Below, one piece after another: positions 43,182 through 53,435 of a stretch of 64,000 nt of DNA. Where the stretch lies: contig NZ_FOJJ01000006.1 in NCBI RefSeq assembly GCF_900111775.1, positions 1 to 64,000 on the forward strand. The letters run 5' to 3'. Position 1 is the stretch's first letter, and every line of letters starts with the position of its first letter. A program made the translations under genes and the position numbers. A model generated the notes under the pieces. The model saw only the letters and a list, made by a program, of their open reading frames with translations, was not told the DNA's origin and ran no database searches. The stretch is from Desulfuromonas acetexigens (GTDB lineage Bacteria > Desulfobacterota > Desulfuromonadia > Desulfuromonadales > Trichloromonadaceae).

Positions 43182-43555
43182 ATGAAAAGCGACATCATCA
43201 TCCAACTGCACAAGCATTTCGAGGACTACGCTCGCCAGGCGGAGGGCGAGGAGTTCTGGTTCGCCCGCGACCTCATGGGCCTGCTCGGCTACGCCAAGTG
43301 GGAAAACTTCGCCAAGGTGGTCGACAAAGCGAAGATCGCCTGCCGGACCGCCGGCCACTCCGTGGAAGACCATTTTCCTGACGTCAGGAAAATGGTTGAG
43401 ATCGGCAGGATGTGCGCAAGGTGCTGACCGACCGGGGGATCAAACCCGAGGCCTTGCCGCCGGCCGAGGACATCAAAAAGCTGGTGCGCCGGGTAAAATC
43501 CGAGGAAAAACAGCTCGCCAAACAGAACACCAAACCCAAGAAATTGAAGAGTTAA
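43182..43555 (+). pseudogene. dinD: DinD (DNA-damage-inducible protein D) remnant with an internal deletion
   Basis: The 5' part from ATG 43182, behind GGAGGG, encodes the DinD start (KHFEDYARQAEGEEFWFARDLMGLLGYAKWENFAKVVDKAKIAC). The 3' part, in another frame from about 43409, encodes its end (VRKVLTDRGIKPEALPPAEDIKKLVRRVKSEEKQ) and stops at 43553-43555. About 80 and 48 residues remain of a protein normally near 280 residues, so the middle is deleted and the frame is broken. The BRO-N-like start is intact. Confidence 0.85.
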
Positions 43556-43559
43556 TCTC

Positions 43560-44027
43560 ATGAAGCGTTTCATCCTCTTCCTCTCCAGCAACGCCGGACT
43601 CGGCTACGCGCCGGTGGCTTCGGGCACTTTCGGTACCCTCGCCGGGATTCCCGTCTTCTATCTGCTCAGCGGCTTCCCGCCCCTACTCTATCTGCTGACC
43701 TGGCTGGCTTTGCTCTTTCTTTCCTTCTGGGCGGCGGGGGCGGCGGGTAAAATCTACGGGGTGGTCGACGACGGGCGCATCGTCATCGACGAGTTGGTCG
43801 GCTATCTGGTCACGGTGGCCTTTCTCCCTTTTTCGTGGAGCACGGCGCTCCTCGGCTTTCTCCTCTTTCGCGTCTTCGACATCCTCAAACCACCGCCGGC
43901 GTCATGGTTCGATCAAAAGCTGAAAAACGGCTACGGGGTGGTGCTGGACGACGTGGTGGCGGGGCTCTACGGCGCCGTCGCCCTGCGTCTGCTTTTGCCG
44001 CCGTTGACCGCATTGTGGGGAGGCTGA
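43560..44027 (+). CDS. pgpA: phosphatidylglycerophosphatase A
   Basis: The product has 155 residues with YAPVASGTFGTLAGIP, DDGRIVIDELVGYL, FLLFRVFDILKPPPASWFD and GYGVVLDDVVAGLYGA, the family's acidic motifs. It is an inner-membrane enzyme removing phosphate from phosphatidylglycerol phosphate. It starts 4 bases after the broken dinD and is followed closely by cinA. Confidence 0.95.
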   Translation: MKRFILFLSSNAGLGYAPVASGTFGTLAGIPVFYLLSGFPPLLYLLTWLALLFLSFWAAGAAGKIYGVVDDGRIVIDELVGYLVTVAFLPFSWSTALLGFLLFRVFDILKPPPASWFDQKLKNGYGVVLDDVVAGLYGAVALRLLLPPLTALWGG

Positions 44028-44028
44028 G

Positions 44029-45264
44029 ATGGAAGTGAACGTTTCGGTACTGACCATCGGCGACGAACTGCTCAACGGCGAGCTCTCCGACACCAACACC
44101 GCCGCCGTCGCCCGCCGCCTCGCCGCCCACGGCTACCGGGTGCGGGAATCCCTCTGCGTGCGGGATGAAATGGACGATATCGTCGCCGCCCTGCAACTGA
44201 TGGCCGACCGCCGGGCGGTGCTGATCGTCACCGGCGGACTCGGGCCGACGGCGGACGATCTGACCGCCGAGGCGGCGGCCACGGCTTTTGGTCGTCCCCT
44301 GGAGGAGAATCCGGCGGCGCAGGAGGAGGTCCGCGCCTACTTCCTGCGCCACAACCTGACCATGCATCCGCGCAACGACAAGCAGGCACGGCTGCCCGTC
44401 GGGGTTGAGATCCTCACCAACCGCCTGGGCACCGCGCCCGGCTTCCGCCTCGACACCGGCCACTGCGACTGCTTCTTTCTCCCCGGCGTGCCGACGGAGA
44501 TGGTCGCCATGCTCGATGAGGCGGTTCTGCCGCGCCTGGAGCGGAACCATGGCGAAGGGCTGCCGACCCGGGAACGGGTGCTGAAGGTCTTCGGCCTTTC
44601 CGAGCCGAAGTGCGAGGCGCTGCTCGTCGCCGCGGGTCTGCCGGAGAAGGTGCAAGTGGCCTTCGGAGTTGACTTTCCTTTTGTCCATGTCAAGCTTAGA
44701 GCTTCGGGTTCGGAAGCCGAAACACTGCTCGATCGGACCGAGCCTGTGGCCCGCCGGGCCCTGGGGGATTTCGTCGTCGCGACCGGCGATGCCTCCTTGG
44801 CACAAACCGTGGCGCGGTTGCTGACGGAACAAAGGAAGACCTTGGCCCTGGCCGAATCCTGCACCGGCGGCTGGATCGCCAAACAGCTCACCGACTTGCC
44901 GGGGGCTTCGGCTTTTCTCGAACGGGGGGCAGTGACTTATGCCAACAGCGCCAAAAGAGACTGGCTGAAGGTCCCCGAAGCCGTTCTCGAAACCCAGGGA
45001 GCGGTCAGCGCCGAATGCGCACGGGCGATGGCGAAAGGCATCCGCGAAGCGGCGCAGGCCGATGTCGCTCTGTCGGTCACCGGCATCGCCGGACCGGACG
45101 GCGGCACCCCGGGAAAACCGGTTGGCACGGTTTTCATCGGCCTGGCGACCGCGTCCGGGGAGGAGGTCAAGGGTTACCGCTTTTCCGGCGACCGCGACAC
45201 CGTCCGCCGACTGAGCGTGTGCATGGCGCTGGACCGGTTGCGCCGCTATCTGGAGAAACATTGA
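44029..45264 (+). CDS. cinA: CinA family nicotinamide-nucleotide amidase-related protein
   Basis: The product has 411 residues. The N-terminal molybdopterin-binding-like domain reads SVLTIGDELLNGELSDTNT and VTGGLGPTADDLT; the C-terminal CinA amidase domain reads LAESCTGGWIAKQLTDLPGAS and SVTGIAGPDGGTPGKPVGTVF. It deamidates nicotinamide mononucleotide for pyridine recycling and is often linked to recA. It begins one base after pgpA. Confidence 0.94.
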   Translation: MEVNVSVLTIGDELLNGELSDTNTAAVARRLAAHGYRVRESLCVRDEMDDIVAALQLMADRRAVLIVTGGLGPTADDLTAEAAATAFGRPLEENPAAQEEVRAYFLRHNLTMHPRNDKQARLPVGVEILTNRLGTAPGFRLDTGHCDCFFLPGVPTEMVAMLDEAVLPRLERNHGEGLPTRERVLKVFGLSEPKCEALLVAAGLPEKVQVAFGVDFPFVHVKLRASGSEAETLLDRTEPVARRALGDFVVATGDASLAQTVARLLTEQRKTLALAESCTGGWIAKQLTDLPGASAFLERGAVTYANSAKRDWLKVPEAVLETQGAVSAECARAMAKGIREAAQADVALSVTGIAGPDGGTPGKPVGTVFIGLATASGEEVKGYRFSGDRDTVRRLSVCMALDRLRRYLEKH

Positions 45265-45289
45265 TCCGCTAATCCCCCCATCCTCCGTC

Positions 45290-47419
45290 ATGAAGAACGA
45301 ACGTTTTCTTGAGGAATCCGAATCGACGATGCCGCGCAAGGCCTGGATCACTCCGAAATACCTGGGTGTCACCGCGGGAGTGTTCAGTGCCCTGGTCCTG
45401 AGCCTCCTCTTGGGACGGGCGTTCCTCGACCGGAGTTTCGCCGAAAGCGCGCTGGTGCTCTTGACCGGTCTGGCGTTGCTCTTTCCCGGCCTCTACCTGG
45501 TTCGCCGCCACGGCCTTCCCTGGCGCGAGCGGCAACGACTCGAAACGGAAAACTCCCACCTGCGCCAAGCCGCCGAAGAGGCCGAACTGCGCTTTCAGCA
45601 GCTTTTCGACAATGCCGGTGACGCCATCTTCTTCATTCATCCCGAAACTGGCGCCTTTCTCGACATCAACCGTCGGGGGGCACAACTCCTCGGCTACCCC
45701 GGCCAATCCATCACCGATCTCCCCCTTGGAGAACTCTTTCCCGGCGGGCAGCGCCGCCGCTATCTGCGTCTGGTCAAAAAGGTCCTGCGCGACGGCTACG
45801 GCGAGGTGCCCGATCTGCTCATCCGGCGCCGGGACGGACGACTCATGCATGGCGAACTCCATGCCCGGCTCGGCGATCTCGGCAAACGCAAGGTGGTCCA
45901 CTGCGTGCTGCGGGATGTGAGCGAGATGCACCACATCGAGGAAGAACTGCGCCAAAAAAACCGCGATTTGGCCCTGGTCAACGACATCGCCCACCAAGCC
46001 GCCGGCAGCCGGGATGCCAAGCGCATGCTCGACGGCCTCCTCGGACGGGTACTGGAGACCTTCGCCGCCGACGGCGGCGGTATTTTCCTGCTGCGCCACC
46101 AGGGGCGCGAACTGCACCTGCTGGTGCATCGCGGGATCGAGGAGCCGGTCCTCTCCGATATGGAAAAAATGCCGGTGGGACAGGGCCTGGCGGGGCGGGT
46201 AGCGGCCAGCGGCAAACCCCGCTCTTCCCCGGATCTGCGCCACGACAACCGGGTCTGGTCCGAGTCGGTGCGCCAGGCCGGCTGGCGCGGCTATCAGGCG
46301 GTTCCCTTGGTTTCCGACCAGCGCACTGTCGGCGTCCTTTTTTTCTTCACCCTTGAAAAGCGCATCTTCCGCCGGGAAGAGGTCAGATTACTGCTCGCCA
46401 TCGGCAAACAACTGGGGGGAGCGGTGGACAGCGTCGAGCTTTACGACGCCTTGCAGTGGCAGCACCGGCTGACCGAAGCGAGCAACCGCGAGCTGGAGCA
46501 GTCTCGCCTGCGCCTGCGGGAGAGCCTGCGCCGGATGGAGCTGGCCAACCGGACCCTGGAGCAGACCGAACGTCTGAAGAGCAATTTCATCACCCTCGCC
46601 TCCCACGAACTGCGCACCCCTTTGACCTACATCCTTTCCGGCTCCGAGCTTCTCGCCGGCACCCTGAGAGGCCGTCTCAGTGACGAAGAACAGAACGTGC
46701 TGCGGGCCATCCACCAGGGCGGACTAAGGCTTCATGAAATCGTCCAGGATCTCCTCGACATGGCCCGGATCGAAGCCAACGCCTGCCCGATCACCCGGGG
46801 CAAGGTCCACCTGCCGACCCTGTTGGCGGAAGTCGAACAGGAATTCCAGACCCTTTTCCGGCAACGGAACCTCAGCTTTCGTGTCACTCCCCTGCCGACC
46901 GACGAGATTCACGGCGATGCCCGGCAACTGGGCAAAACCTTCCACCGGCTGGTGGAAAACGCCGTCAAGTTCACCCCCGAGGGGGGAGCGATCGAAATCA
47001 GCGGCAACCTCCTGCACGATCGGGAGCTTCGCCTTCAGGAGGCGCAACTGCGGGACTTCTCCACCGCCTTCTTCACCCGGCCCATGCTTCCCCGCTTCTT
47101 GCAGCTCAGCATCCGCGACACCGGCGTCGGCATCGATCCAGCGGAACAGGTGCGGATTTTCGATAAGTTCTACGAAATCGGCCCTCCCGACGGCCATTTC
47201 ACCTCCCGCACCTCCTTCGGCGGCAAGGGGGTCGGACTCGGGCTTTCCCTGGTCAAGGGGGTGGTCGAGGCCCACGGCGGCATGACCTGGGTCGAGAGTC
47301 CCGGCACCGGTGAAACCCTGGGCGGAAGCGCCTTCCATCTGCTCCTGCCCCTTGACCCCTTGCCGCTGGAGGGTTCCCATGAGCAACTTACGAGCCTTTC
47401 TGGCCATTCCCCTGCCTGA
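45290..47419 (+). CDS. membrane sensor histidine kinase with PAS and GAF domains
   Basis: The product has 709 residues. Two N-terminal membrane helices (about 25-43 and 52-72) are followed by a PAS domain (FQQLFDNAGDAIFFIHPETG, about 100-220), a GAF domain (about 235-385), the HisKA region with SHELRTPLTY (H439), and a HATPase domain with NAVKFTPEGG and GKGVGLGLSLVKG. No receiver domain is attached and no response-regulator gene is adjacent. The last 41 bases overlap thpR. Confidence 0.9.
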   Translation: MKNERFLEESESTMPRKAWITPKYLGVTAGVFSALVLSLLLGRAFLDRSFAESALVLLTGLALLFPGLYLVRRHGLPWRERQRLETENSHLRQAAEEAELRFQQLFDNAGDAIFFIHPETGAFLDINRRGAQLLGYPGQSITDLPLGELFPGGQRRRYLRLVKKVLRDGYGEVPDLLIRRRDGRLMHGELHARLGDLGKRKVVHCVLRDVSEMHHIEEELRQKNRDLALVNDIAHQAAGSRDAKRMLDGLLGRVLETFAADGGGIFLLRHQGRELHLLVHRGIEEPVLSDMEKMPVGQGLAGRVAASGKPRSSPDLRHDNRVWSESVRQAGWRGYQAVPLVSDQRTVGVLFFFTLEKRIFRREEVRLLLAIGKQLGGAVDSVELYDALQWQHRLTEASNRELEQSRLRLRESLRRMELANRTLEQTERLKSNFITLASHELRTPLTYILSGSELLAGTLRGRLSDEEQNVLRAIHQGGLRLHEIVQDLLDMARIEANACPITRGKVHLPTLLAEVEQEFQTLFRQRNLSFRVTPLPTDEIHGDARQLGKTFHRLVENAVKFTPEGGAIEISGNLLHDRELRLQEAQLRDFSTAFFTRPMLPRFLQLSIRDTGVGIDPAEQVRIFDKFYEIGPPDGHFTSRTSFGGKGVGLGLSLVKGVVEAHGGMTWVESPGTGETLGGSAFHLLLPLDPLPLEGSHEQLTSLSGHSPA

Positions 47420-47966
47420 GGATTTGCGTCACCGGGCACGGCGGCTACAGCAAGAGCTCTCCCCCCGCCTCCCCGATGTCCGTTGGGTCCGGCCCGAAAG
47501 CCTGCATCTCACCCTCCGCTTCCTCCCCGATCTGCCGGAAGAAACAGTTGAAAAAATAGGGCAAATCATGCTATCGGTAGGAACCTTGATCCCCCCTTTC
47601 CACATCGACGTCACCACTCTGGGAACCTTTCCCGGCCCGACCCGGGCCCGGGTTCTGTGGCTCGGTATCGACGGGGGAGCGGCCCTGGGGGAACTCTTTC
47701 ACGCCCTGAATGAACGCCTTGCGACCACCGGCCTTCCTCGCGAAACTCGGCCCTTCACCCCGCACCTGACTCTGGGCCGCTGGCGCCAACCGGGGGCCAT
47801 CCCCCAGGACCTCTGGCAACGCCGGGCAGCATTGACCCTCGGCGACTTCCAGGCCGACCGGATGATTCTTTTCGAAAGCCGCCTGGCGGCGAGCAGCGCC
47901 ATCCATCTCCCCCTGCGCGTCGCGCCCCTGGGCCTACTCCGGCGGCGGCTTGCTGACAACCTGTAA
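47379..47966 (+). CDS. thpR: RNA 2',3'-cyclic phosphodiesterase
   Basis: The product has 195 residues from ATG 47379, inside the end of the kinase gene. The two HxT motifs of the 2H family are HLTLRF (about 46) and HLTLGRW (about 128). The RAFLAIPLPEDL opening is the family signature. It hydrolyses RNA 2',3'-cyclic phosphates in vitro. recA follows 27 bases later. Confidence 0.9.
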   Translation: MSNLRAFLAIPLPEDLRHRARRLQQELSPRLPDVRWVRPESLHLTLRFLPDLPEETVEKIGQIMLSVGTLIPPFHIDVTTLGTFPGPTRARVLWLGIDGGAALGELFHALNERLATTGLPRETRPFTPHLTLGRWRQPGAIPQDLWQRRAALTLGDFQADRMILFESRLAASSAIHLPLRVAPLGLLRRRLADNL

Positions 47967-47993
47967 CCAACCCCATTCGGGAGGATGAACAAC

Positions 47994-49016
47994 ATGGCGG
48001 AGAACAACCGCGATCGGGCCATCGATTTGGCCATCAGCCAGATAGAGAAACAGTTCGGCAAGGGGAGCATCATGCGCCTCGGCACAGATCTGGCGTTGCC
48101 GGGCGTGCAGGCCATCTCCACCGGCGCTCTCGGCCTGGATATCGCCCTCGGCGTCGGCGGCGTCCCTCGCGGCCGGATCATTGAAATCTTCGGTCCCGAA
48201 TCCTCGGGCAAGACCACCTTGGCCCTGCACATCGCCGCTGAGGCGCAGAAAGTCGGGGGGATGGCCGCTTTCATCGACGCCGAGCACGCCCTCGACATCG
48301 GCTACGCCCGCAAACTCGGGGTGAAGACCGACGATCTGCTCGTCTCCCAGCCCGACACCGGCGAGCAGGCCCTGGAAATCACTGAAACCCTGGTGCGCAG
48401 CGGCGCCATCGACGTGCTTGTGGTCGACTCGGTGGCGGCCCTGGTGCCCAAGGCCGAAATTGAAGGGGAGATGGGCGATTCGCACATGGGCCTGCAAGCG
48501 CGACTCATGTCCCAGGCGCTGCGCAAGCTCACCGCCACCATCAGCAAATCCCACTGCTGCGTGATCTTCATCAACCAGATCCGCATGAAGATCGGCGTCA
48601 TGTTCGGCAATCCGGAGACGACCACTGGCGGTAACGCCCTCAAGTTCTACGCCTCGGTGCGCATGGATATCCGCCGCATCGCCTCGCTGAAGAACGGTCA
48701 GGACGTGATCGGCAACCGTACCCGGGTCAAGGTGGTGAAGAACAAGGTCGCCCCCCCCTTCAAGGAGGCGGAATTCGACATCATGTATAATCAGGGGATT
48801 TCCCGGGAGGGGGACATTGTCGACCTCGGTGCCGATTGCGGCGTCATCGACAAGAGCGGCGCCTGGTTTTCCTACGGCAGCGAGCGCATCGGTCAGGGCC
48901 GTGAAAACGCCAAGCAGTTTCTGCGCGAGCATCCGGAAACAGCCCAGGAAATCGAGCAGAAGATTCTGGTTCACTACGGCCTGAGCCCGGCAACCGCCCC
49001 TGCGGAGGAGAGTTAA
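47994..49016 (+). CDS. recA: RecA recombinase
   Basis: The product has 340 residues from ATG 47994, about 9 bases after GGAGG; the ATG at 47985 is too close to that site. Walker [31 protein letters not shown], and the loop regions around [10 protein letters not shown] and [14 protein letters not shown] are intact. It drives homologous recombination and LexA cleavage. It lies close behind thpR with no separate promoter or LexA box recognised. Confidence 0.97.
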   Translation: MAENNRDRAIDLAISQIEKQFGKGSIMRLGTDLALPGVQAISTGALGLDIALGVGGVPRGRIIEIFGPESSGKTTLALHIAAEAQKVGGMAAFIDAEHALDIGYARKLGVKTDDLLVSQPDTGEQALEITETLVRSGAIDVLVVDSVAALVPKAEIEGEMGDSHMGLQARLMSQALRKLTATISKSHCCVIFINQIRMKIGVMFGNPETTTGGNALKFYASVRMDIRRIASLKNGQDVIGNRTRVKVVKNKVAPPFKEAEFDIMYNQGISREGDIVDLGADCGVIDKSGAWFSYGSERIGQGRENAKQFLREHPETAQEIEQKILVHYGLSPATAPAEES

Positions 49017-49019
49017 GCC

Positions 49020-50174
49020 ATGGAACTGAATGAAATCCTCGCCGTCGCCTTGAAGGCGCGGGCCTCGGACGTCCACCTGAAAGCGGGTCTGCCGCCGACC
49101 TACCGCATCGATGGCAGCTTGCGCCCGCATCCCAAGGCGGCGCGGTTGACCCCCGAGGAAATGCGCAAGATGGCGATGTCGATCATGAACGAACGCCAGC
49201 GCCAGCGCTTCGAGGAATTTCATGAAGTCGATCTCGCCTACGGCGTCCCCGGGCTCGGCCGTTTCCGCGTCAACGTCTTCTCCCAGCGCGGCTCCATCTC
49301 CATGGTACTGCGTTTCATCCCCTTTGAAATCAAGACGCTGGAAGAGTTGACCCTGCCGCCGGTGCTGAAGAAGATCGCCTCGGAAACCCGCGGCCTGATC
49401 CTCGTCACCGGCGCCACCGGTTCGGGCAAGTCGACAACCCTGGCGGCGATGATCGACTACATCAACAGCAACCGGACCGCCCATATCGTCACCATTGAAG
49501 ACCCCATCGAATACCTGCACAAGGACAAGAGCAGCATCATCAACCAGCGCGAGGTCGGCTTCGATACCACCGGCTTTCAGGTCGCCCTGAAGAGCGCCCT
49601 GCGCCAGGACCCCGATGTCATCCTGGTCGGCGAGATGCGCGACCACGAAACCATCGAAACCGCCCTGACCGCCGCCGAGACCGGGCATCTGGTCCTCTCG
49701 ACCCTGCACACCATTGACGCCAGCGAAACCATCAACCGGATCATCTCGGTCTTTCCCCCCTTCCAGCAACGCCAGGTGCGTATCCAGCTGGCCGGAGTCG
49801 TCAAGGGGATCATCTCTCAGCGCCTAGTTCCTCGCGCCGACGGCAAAGGGCGGGTGCCGGCCATCGAGGTACTGGTCTCTACCGCTCGCACCCGCGAACT
49901 GATCGACGACAAGGAAAAGACCAAACTGCTGCGCGACGCCATCCAGCAGGGTTTCGTCTCCTACGGCATGCAGACCTTTGACCAGTCGCTGATGAGTCTG
50001 CTCAAACAGAATCTCATCACCTTCGACGAGGCCTTGCGCCAATGCTCCAACCCCGACGACTTCAAACTCAAATTCTCCGGGATTTCCTCGACGTCAGACC
50101 TGAGTTGGGACGACTTCGACAAGGGGGAGAAGGCGGCGCCACCCGAGGACGAAATCCAGATTGAGCGCCACTAG
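49020..50174 (+). CDS. pilT: type IV pilus retraction ATPase PilT-like
   Basis: The product has 384 residues, beginning 3 bases after recA. Walker A GATGSGKSTT, the Asp box TIEDPIEYLHKDKSSIINQREVG, Walker B DVILVGEMRD and the His box HLVLSTLHT are all present. It powers pilus retraction, twitching or a related secretion step. It separates recA from recX. Confidence 0.9.
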   Translation: MELNEILAVALKARASDVHLKAGLPPTYRIDGSLRPHPKAARLTPEEMRKMAMSIMNERQRQRFEEFHEVDLAYGVPGLGRFRVNVFSQRGSISMVLRFIPFEIKTLEELTLPPVLKKIASETRGLILVTGATGSGKSTTLAAMIDYINSNRTAHIVTIEDPIEYLHKDKSSIINQREVGFDTTGFQVALKSALRQDPDVILVGEMRDHETIETALTAAETGHLVLSTLHTIDASETINRIISVFPPFQQRQVRIQLAGVVKGIISQRLVPRADGKGRVPAIEVLVSTARTRELIDDKEKTKLLRDAIQQGFVSYGMQTFDQSLMSLLKQNLITFDEALRQCSNPDDFKLKFSGISSTSDLSWDDFDKGEKAAPPEDEIQIERH

Positions 50175-50622
50175 CCCCTGGAACGCCGCCCTGGCCCTCC
50201 TTGCCCGCCGCGACCGCAGCGAGGGGGAGCTTGCCGCCCGTCTGCGGCGCAAAGGCTTTACCGAGGAAGAGATCGCCGCTACCCTGGAACGCTGCCGGGA
50301 ATACGGCTACCTGGACGACGCCCGCTTCGCCCGCCAGCGCGCCCGCAGCCTCGTCAGCAACGGCCGGGCCGTGGGTGGTCGCCTGCGGGCCGAACTCAAG
50401 CAGCAGGGGATCGACGAGGAACTGGCCCGACAAGCGGCCGAAGAGGTGGAAAACGACATCGATTCCGACCAGCTGCTGGCCGAACTGCTGGAACGACGCT
50501 TTCCCGGCTTTTCCTATGCCGAGGCGGACGACCGCCGACGCCGCCGCGTCATCCATTATTTTCTCCGCCGCGGCTTTTCCTTCGAGCGGATTCTGGTCCA
50601 CTGTAAAAACGCCGACACCTGA
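50161..50622 (+). CDS. recX: RecX regulatory protein
   Basis: The product has 153 residues with a TTG start inside the end of pilT (14-base overlap). It has the three-helix repeats of RecX ([53 protein letters not shown]-like segments). RecX caps or disassembles RecA filaments. recX usually follows recA directly. Confidence 0.9.
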   Translation: MSATSPWNAALALLARRDRSEGELAARLRRKGFTEEEIAATLERCREYGYLDDARFARQRARSLVSNGRAVGGRLRAELKQQGIDEELARQAAEEVENDIDSDQLLAELLERRFPGFSYAEADDRRRRRVIHYFLRRGFSFERILVHCKNADT

Positions 50623-50665
50623 CCCGCCCCGCGCTTGAGATTTCTATCGTTTCACAAGGATTTGC

Positions 50666-50694
50666 TTGGTCTTTGGGCGGCTTGGTGCTAATAC
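50666..50694 (+). promoter_or_regulatory. possible sigma-70-type promoter for alaS
   Basis: TTGGTC at 50666-50671, a 17-bp spacer, and TAATAC at 50689-50694. The -35 match is moderate and the -10 good. It lies about 57 bases ahead of the alaS ATG. Confidence 0.5.
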
Positions 50695-50750
50695 TTGAAA
50701 TCTTCACCAAATCCATTCCCCAACAAGTAGAGAGGAAGAGAAAACAGACC

Positions 50751-53402
50751 ATGATTACCGGCAAAGAACTCCGCTCCCGTTTCCTGAGTTTTTTCGAGCA
50801 ACGCGGCCATACGGTGGTCTCCTCCTCGCCGCTGGTTCCCCATAACGACCCGACCCTGCTCTTCACCAACGCCGGCATGAACCAGTTCAAGGACTGCTTC
50901 CTCGGCAACGAGAAGCGCGACTACGTCCGCGCCGCCTCCAGCCAGAAGTGCGTGCGCGCCGGCGGTAAGCACAACGACCTCGAAAACGTCGGCCGCACCG
51001 CCCGCCATCACACCTTCTTCGAGATGCTCGGCAACTTCTCCTTCGGTGACTATTTCAAGAAGGAAGCCATCGCCTACGCCTGGGAATTTCTCACCGTCGA
51101 TCTGAAACTCGACAAGAGCCGGCTCTACGTCACCGTCTTTACCGACGACGACGAGGCCGCCGACATCTGGCACGAGCAGGAAGGCGTCCCCCGCGAACGC
51201 ATCTACCGCTTCGGCGAAAAAGACAATTTCTGGTCGATGGGGGATACCGGCCCCTGCGGCCCCTGCACCGAAATCTTCTGGGATAACGGTCCCGAAGTCG
51301 GTTGCGGCAAACCCGAGTGCGCCGTCGGCTGCGACTGTGACCGCTACATGGAGATCTGGAACAACGTCTTCATGCAATTCAACCGCAGCGCCGACGGCAC
51401 CCTGACGCCGCTGCCGAAGCCGGCGGTCGATACCGGCATGGGCTTGGAGCGCATCACCACGGTGATGCAGGGGGTCACCTCCAACTACGACACCGACCTG
51501 CTGCGCGGCATTATCGCCTATGTCGAAGAGCTCTCGGGCCAGCGCTACGGCGACAACCAGGAGGCCTCCGTCTCGATGCGGGTCATCGCTGACCACAGCC
51601 GGGCCACCGCCTTCCTCATCGCCGATGGCGTGCTGCCCTCCAACGAGGGGCGCGGCTATGTGCTGCGCCGGATCATGCGCCGGGCCATGCGTCACGCCAA
51701 GATGCTCGGTTTCGAGGATCCGGTGCTGTTCAAGACCGCGAATTTCGTCCTCGAAGCCATGGCCGACGCCTATCCCGAGGAAGCCAAGCGCCGGGATTTC
51801 GTCGCCAAGGTGGTGAAAAACGAAGAAGAACGCTTTATCCAGACCCTCGGCAACGGACTGCGCATCCTTTCGGAAGAGATCGCCAAGCTCAAGACGGCCG
51901 GTCAAACCGTCATCCCCGGCGAAGTGGTTTTCCGCCTCTATGACACCTTCGGCTTCCCCGTCGACCTGACCGCCGATATCGTCGAAAAGGACGGCTACAC
52001 CCTTGACGAGCCGGGCTTCGAGGCCTGCATGGCTGAACAGCGCAAAAAAGCCCGGGAAAACTGGAAGGGCTCCGGCGAGGAGGCCGTGGCGGCGGTCTAC
52101 CGCAAGCTCCTCGAAGAGGGCCGGCAATGCGAATTCACCGGCTACCAGACCACCAGCGGCCACGGCACGGTCACGACCATCCTCAAAAACGGGCAGATCG
52201 TCGAGCAGGCAAGCGCCGGAGACGAAATTGAAGTCGTCACCAGCCAGACCCCCTTCTATGGCGAGTCGGGCGGACAGTCCGGCGATCGCGGGCGCATCCT
52301 TGCCGCCGATGCCGAACTGGAAGTCGTCGAGACCCGCAAACCGCTGCCGGAACTACCGGTGCATCTGGTTAAAGTGCGTAAAGGCGTGCTGCGCACCGGG
52401 GATGCCGTCGAGCTGCTGGTGGACGAGGCGGCGCGGCGAGCCACCGCCCTCAACCACACCGCCACCCATATTCTGCAAGCGGTGCTGATCGAAGTGCTCG
52501 GTGATCATGTCAAGCAGGCCGGCTCGCTCGTTACCCCTGACCGCCTGCGTTTCGACTTCACCCACTTCTCGGCCATGACCGCCGACGAACTGCGGCGGGT
52601 CGAGATCGAGGTCAACCGCCGCATCCGCGACAACCAGGCGGTCGATACCGCCGAGATGGAGAACGAAGAAGCCATCGCCGCCGGGGCCACTGCCCTCTTC
52701 GGCGAAAAATACGGCGACCGGGTACGGGTGGTACGGGTCGGCGATTTCAGCATGGAGCTGTGCGGCGGCACTCACACCAAAGCCGCCGGCGACATCGGCC
52801 TGTTCAAGATCGTCCAGGAAACGGGCATCGCCGCCGGCGTCCGGCGCATCGAAGCGGCCACCGGCGCCCGCGCCCTGGCTCTGGTTCAGGAAGAGGAACA
52901 GACCCTGGAACAGCTGGCCGCCTTGCTCAAAAGTGACCGGCCCTTGGTTCAGTCACGGCTGCAAAAGCTGCTGGAGCGGCAGAAGGAACTGGAACGGGAA
53001 GTCGAGATGCTGCAAGGCCGCCTCAACGCCGGCCAGGCGGCGGAACTGCTCGACCGGGTGCAGGAGATCGACGGCATTAAGCTTTTAGCCGTGCCGATCC
53101 CCGGCGCCGACGCCAAGGGGCTGCGGGAGTTGGCCGACCAACTACGCGACCGCCTCGGCTCGGGCGTGGTCATTCTCGGCAGCCCGGCCGACGGCAAGGC
53201 CAATCTGCTGGTCGCCGTCACCAAAGATCTCACCGGTCGCCTGCATGCCGGAAACCTGATCCGCGTGTTGGCCGAACAGGTCGGCGGCAAGGGGGGCGGC
53301 CGCCCCGATCTCGCCCAGGCCGGCGGCAACCGCCCGGAACGGCTCGCCCAGACCCTGGACGGCGCACCGGAGTTGATCCGCGCCGCCCTTCAGGGCCAAT
53401 AG
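50751..53402 (+). CDS. alaS: alanyl-tRNA synthetase
   Basis: The product has 883 residues from ATG 50751. The class II catalytic part has [14 protein letters not shown] and [13 protein letters not shown]; the editing domain has zinc ligands in [13 protein letters not shown] and CGGTH; the C-terminal coiled coil and DHHA1 part end with [15 protein letters not shown]. The length is full. It follows recX, an order common in proteobacteria. Confidence 0.97.
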   Translation: MITGKELRSRFLSFFEQRGHTVVSSSPLVPHNDPTLLFTNAGMNQFKDCFLGNEKRDYVRAASSQKCVRAGGKHNDLENVGRTARHHTFFEMLGNFSFGDYFKKEAIAYAWEFLTVDLKLDKSRLYVTVFTDDDEAADIWHEQEGVPRERIYRFGEKDNFWSMGDTGPCGPCTEIFWDNGPEVGCGKPECAVGCDCDRYMEIWNNVFMQFNRSADGTLTPLPKPAVDTGMGLERITTVMQGVTSNYDTDLLRGIIAYVEELSGQRYGDNQEASVSMRVIADHSRATAFLIADGVLPSNEGRGYVLRRIMRRAMRHAKMLGFEDPVLFKTANFVLEAMADAYPEEAKRRDFVAKVVKNEEERFIQTLGNGLRILSEEIAKLKTAGQTVIPGEVVFRLYDTFGFPVDLTADIVEKDGYTLDEPGFEACMAEQRKKARENWKGSGEEAVAAVYRKLLEEGRQCEFTGYQTTSGHGTVTTILKNGQIVEQASAGDEIEVVTSQTPFYGESGGQSGDRGRILAADAELEVVETRKPLPELPVHLVKVRKGVLRTGDAVELLVDEAARRATALNHTATHILQAVLIEVLGDHVKQAGSLVTPDRLRFDFTHFSAMTADELRRVEIEVNRRIRDNQAVDTAEMENEEAIAAGATALFGEKYGDRVRVVRVGDFSMELCGGTHTKAAGDIGLFKIVQETGIAAGVRRIEAATGARALALVQEEEQTLEQLAALLKSDRPLVQSRLQKLLERQKELEREVEMLQGRLNAGQAAELLDRVQEIDGIKLLAVPIPGADAKGLRELADQLRDRLGSGVVILGSPADGKANLLVAVTKDLTGRLHAGNLIRVLAEQVGGKGGGRPDLAQAGGNRPERLAQTLDGAPELIRAALQGQ

Positions 53403-53435
53403 CCGAACCCGGAATCATTCATCAGGGAGGAACTC

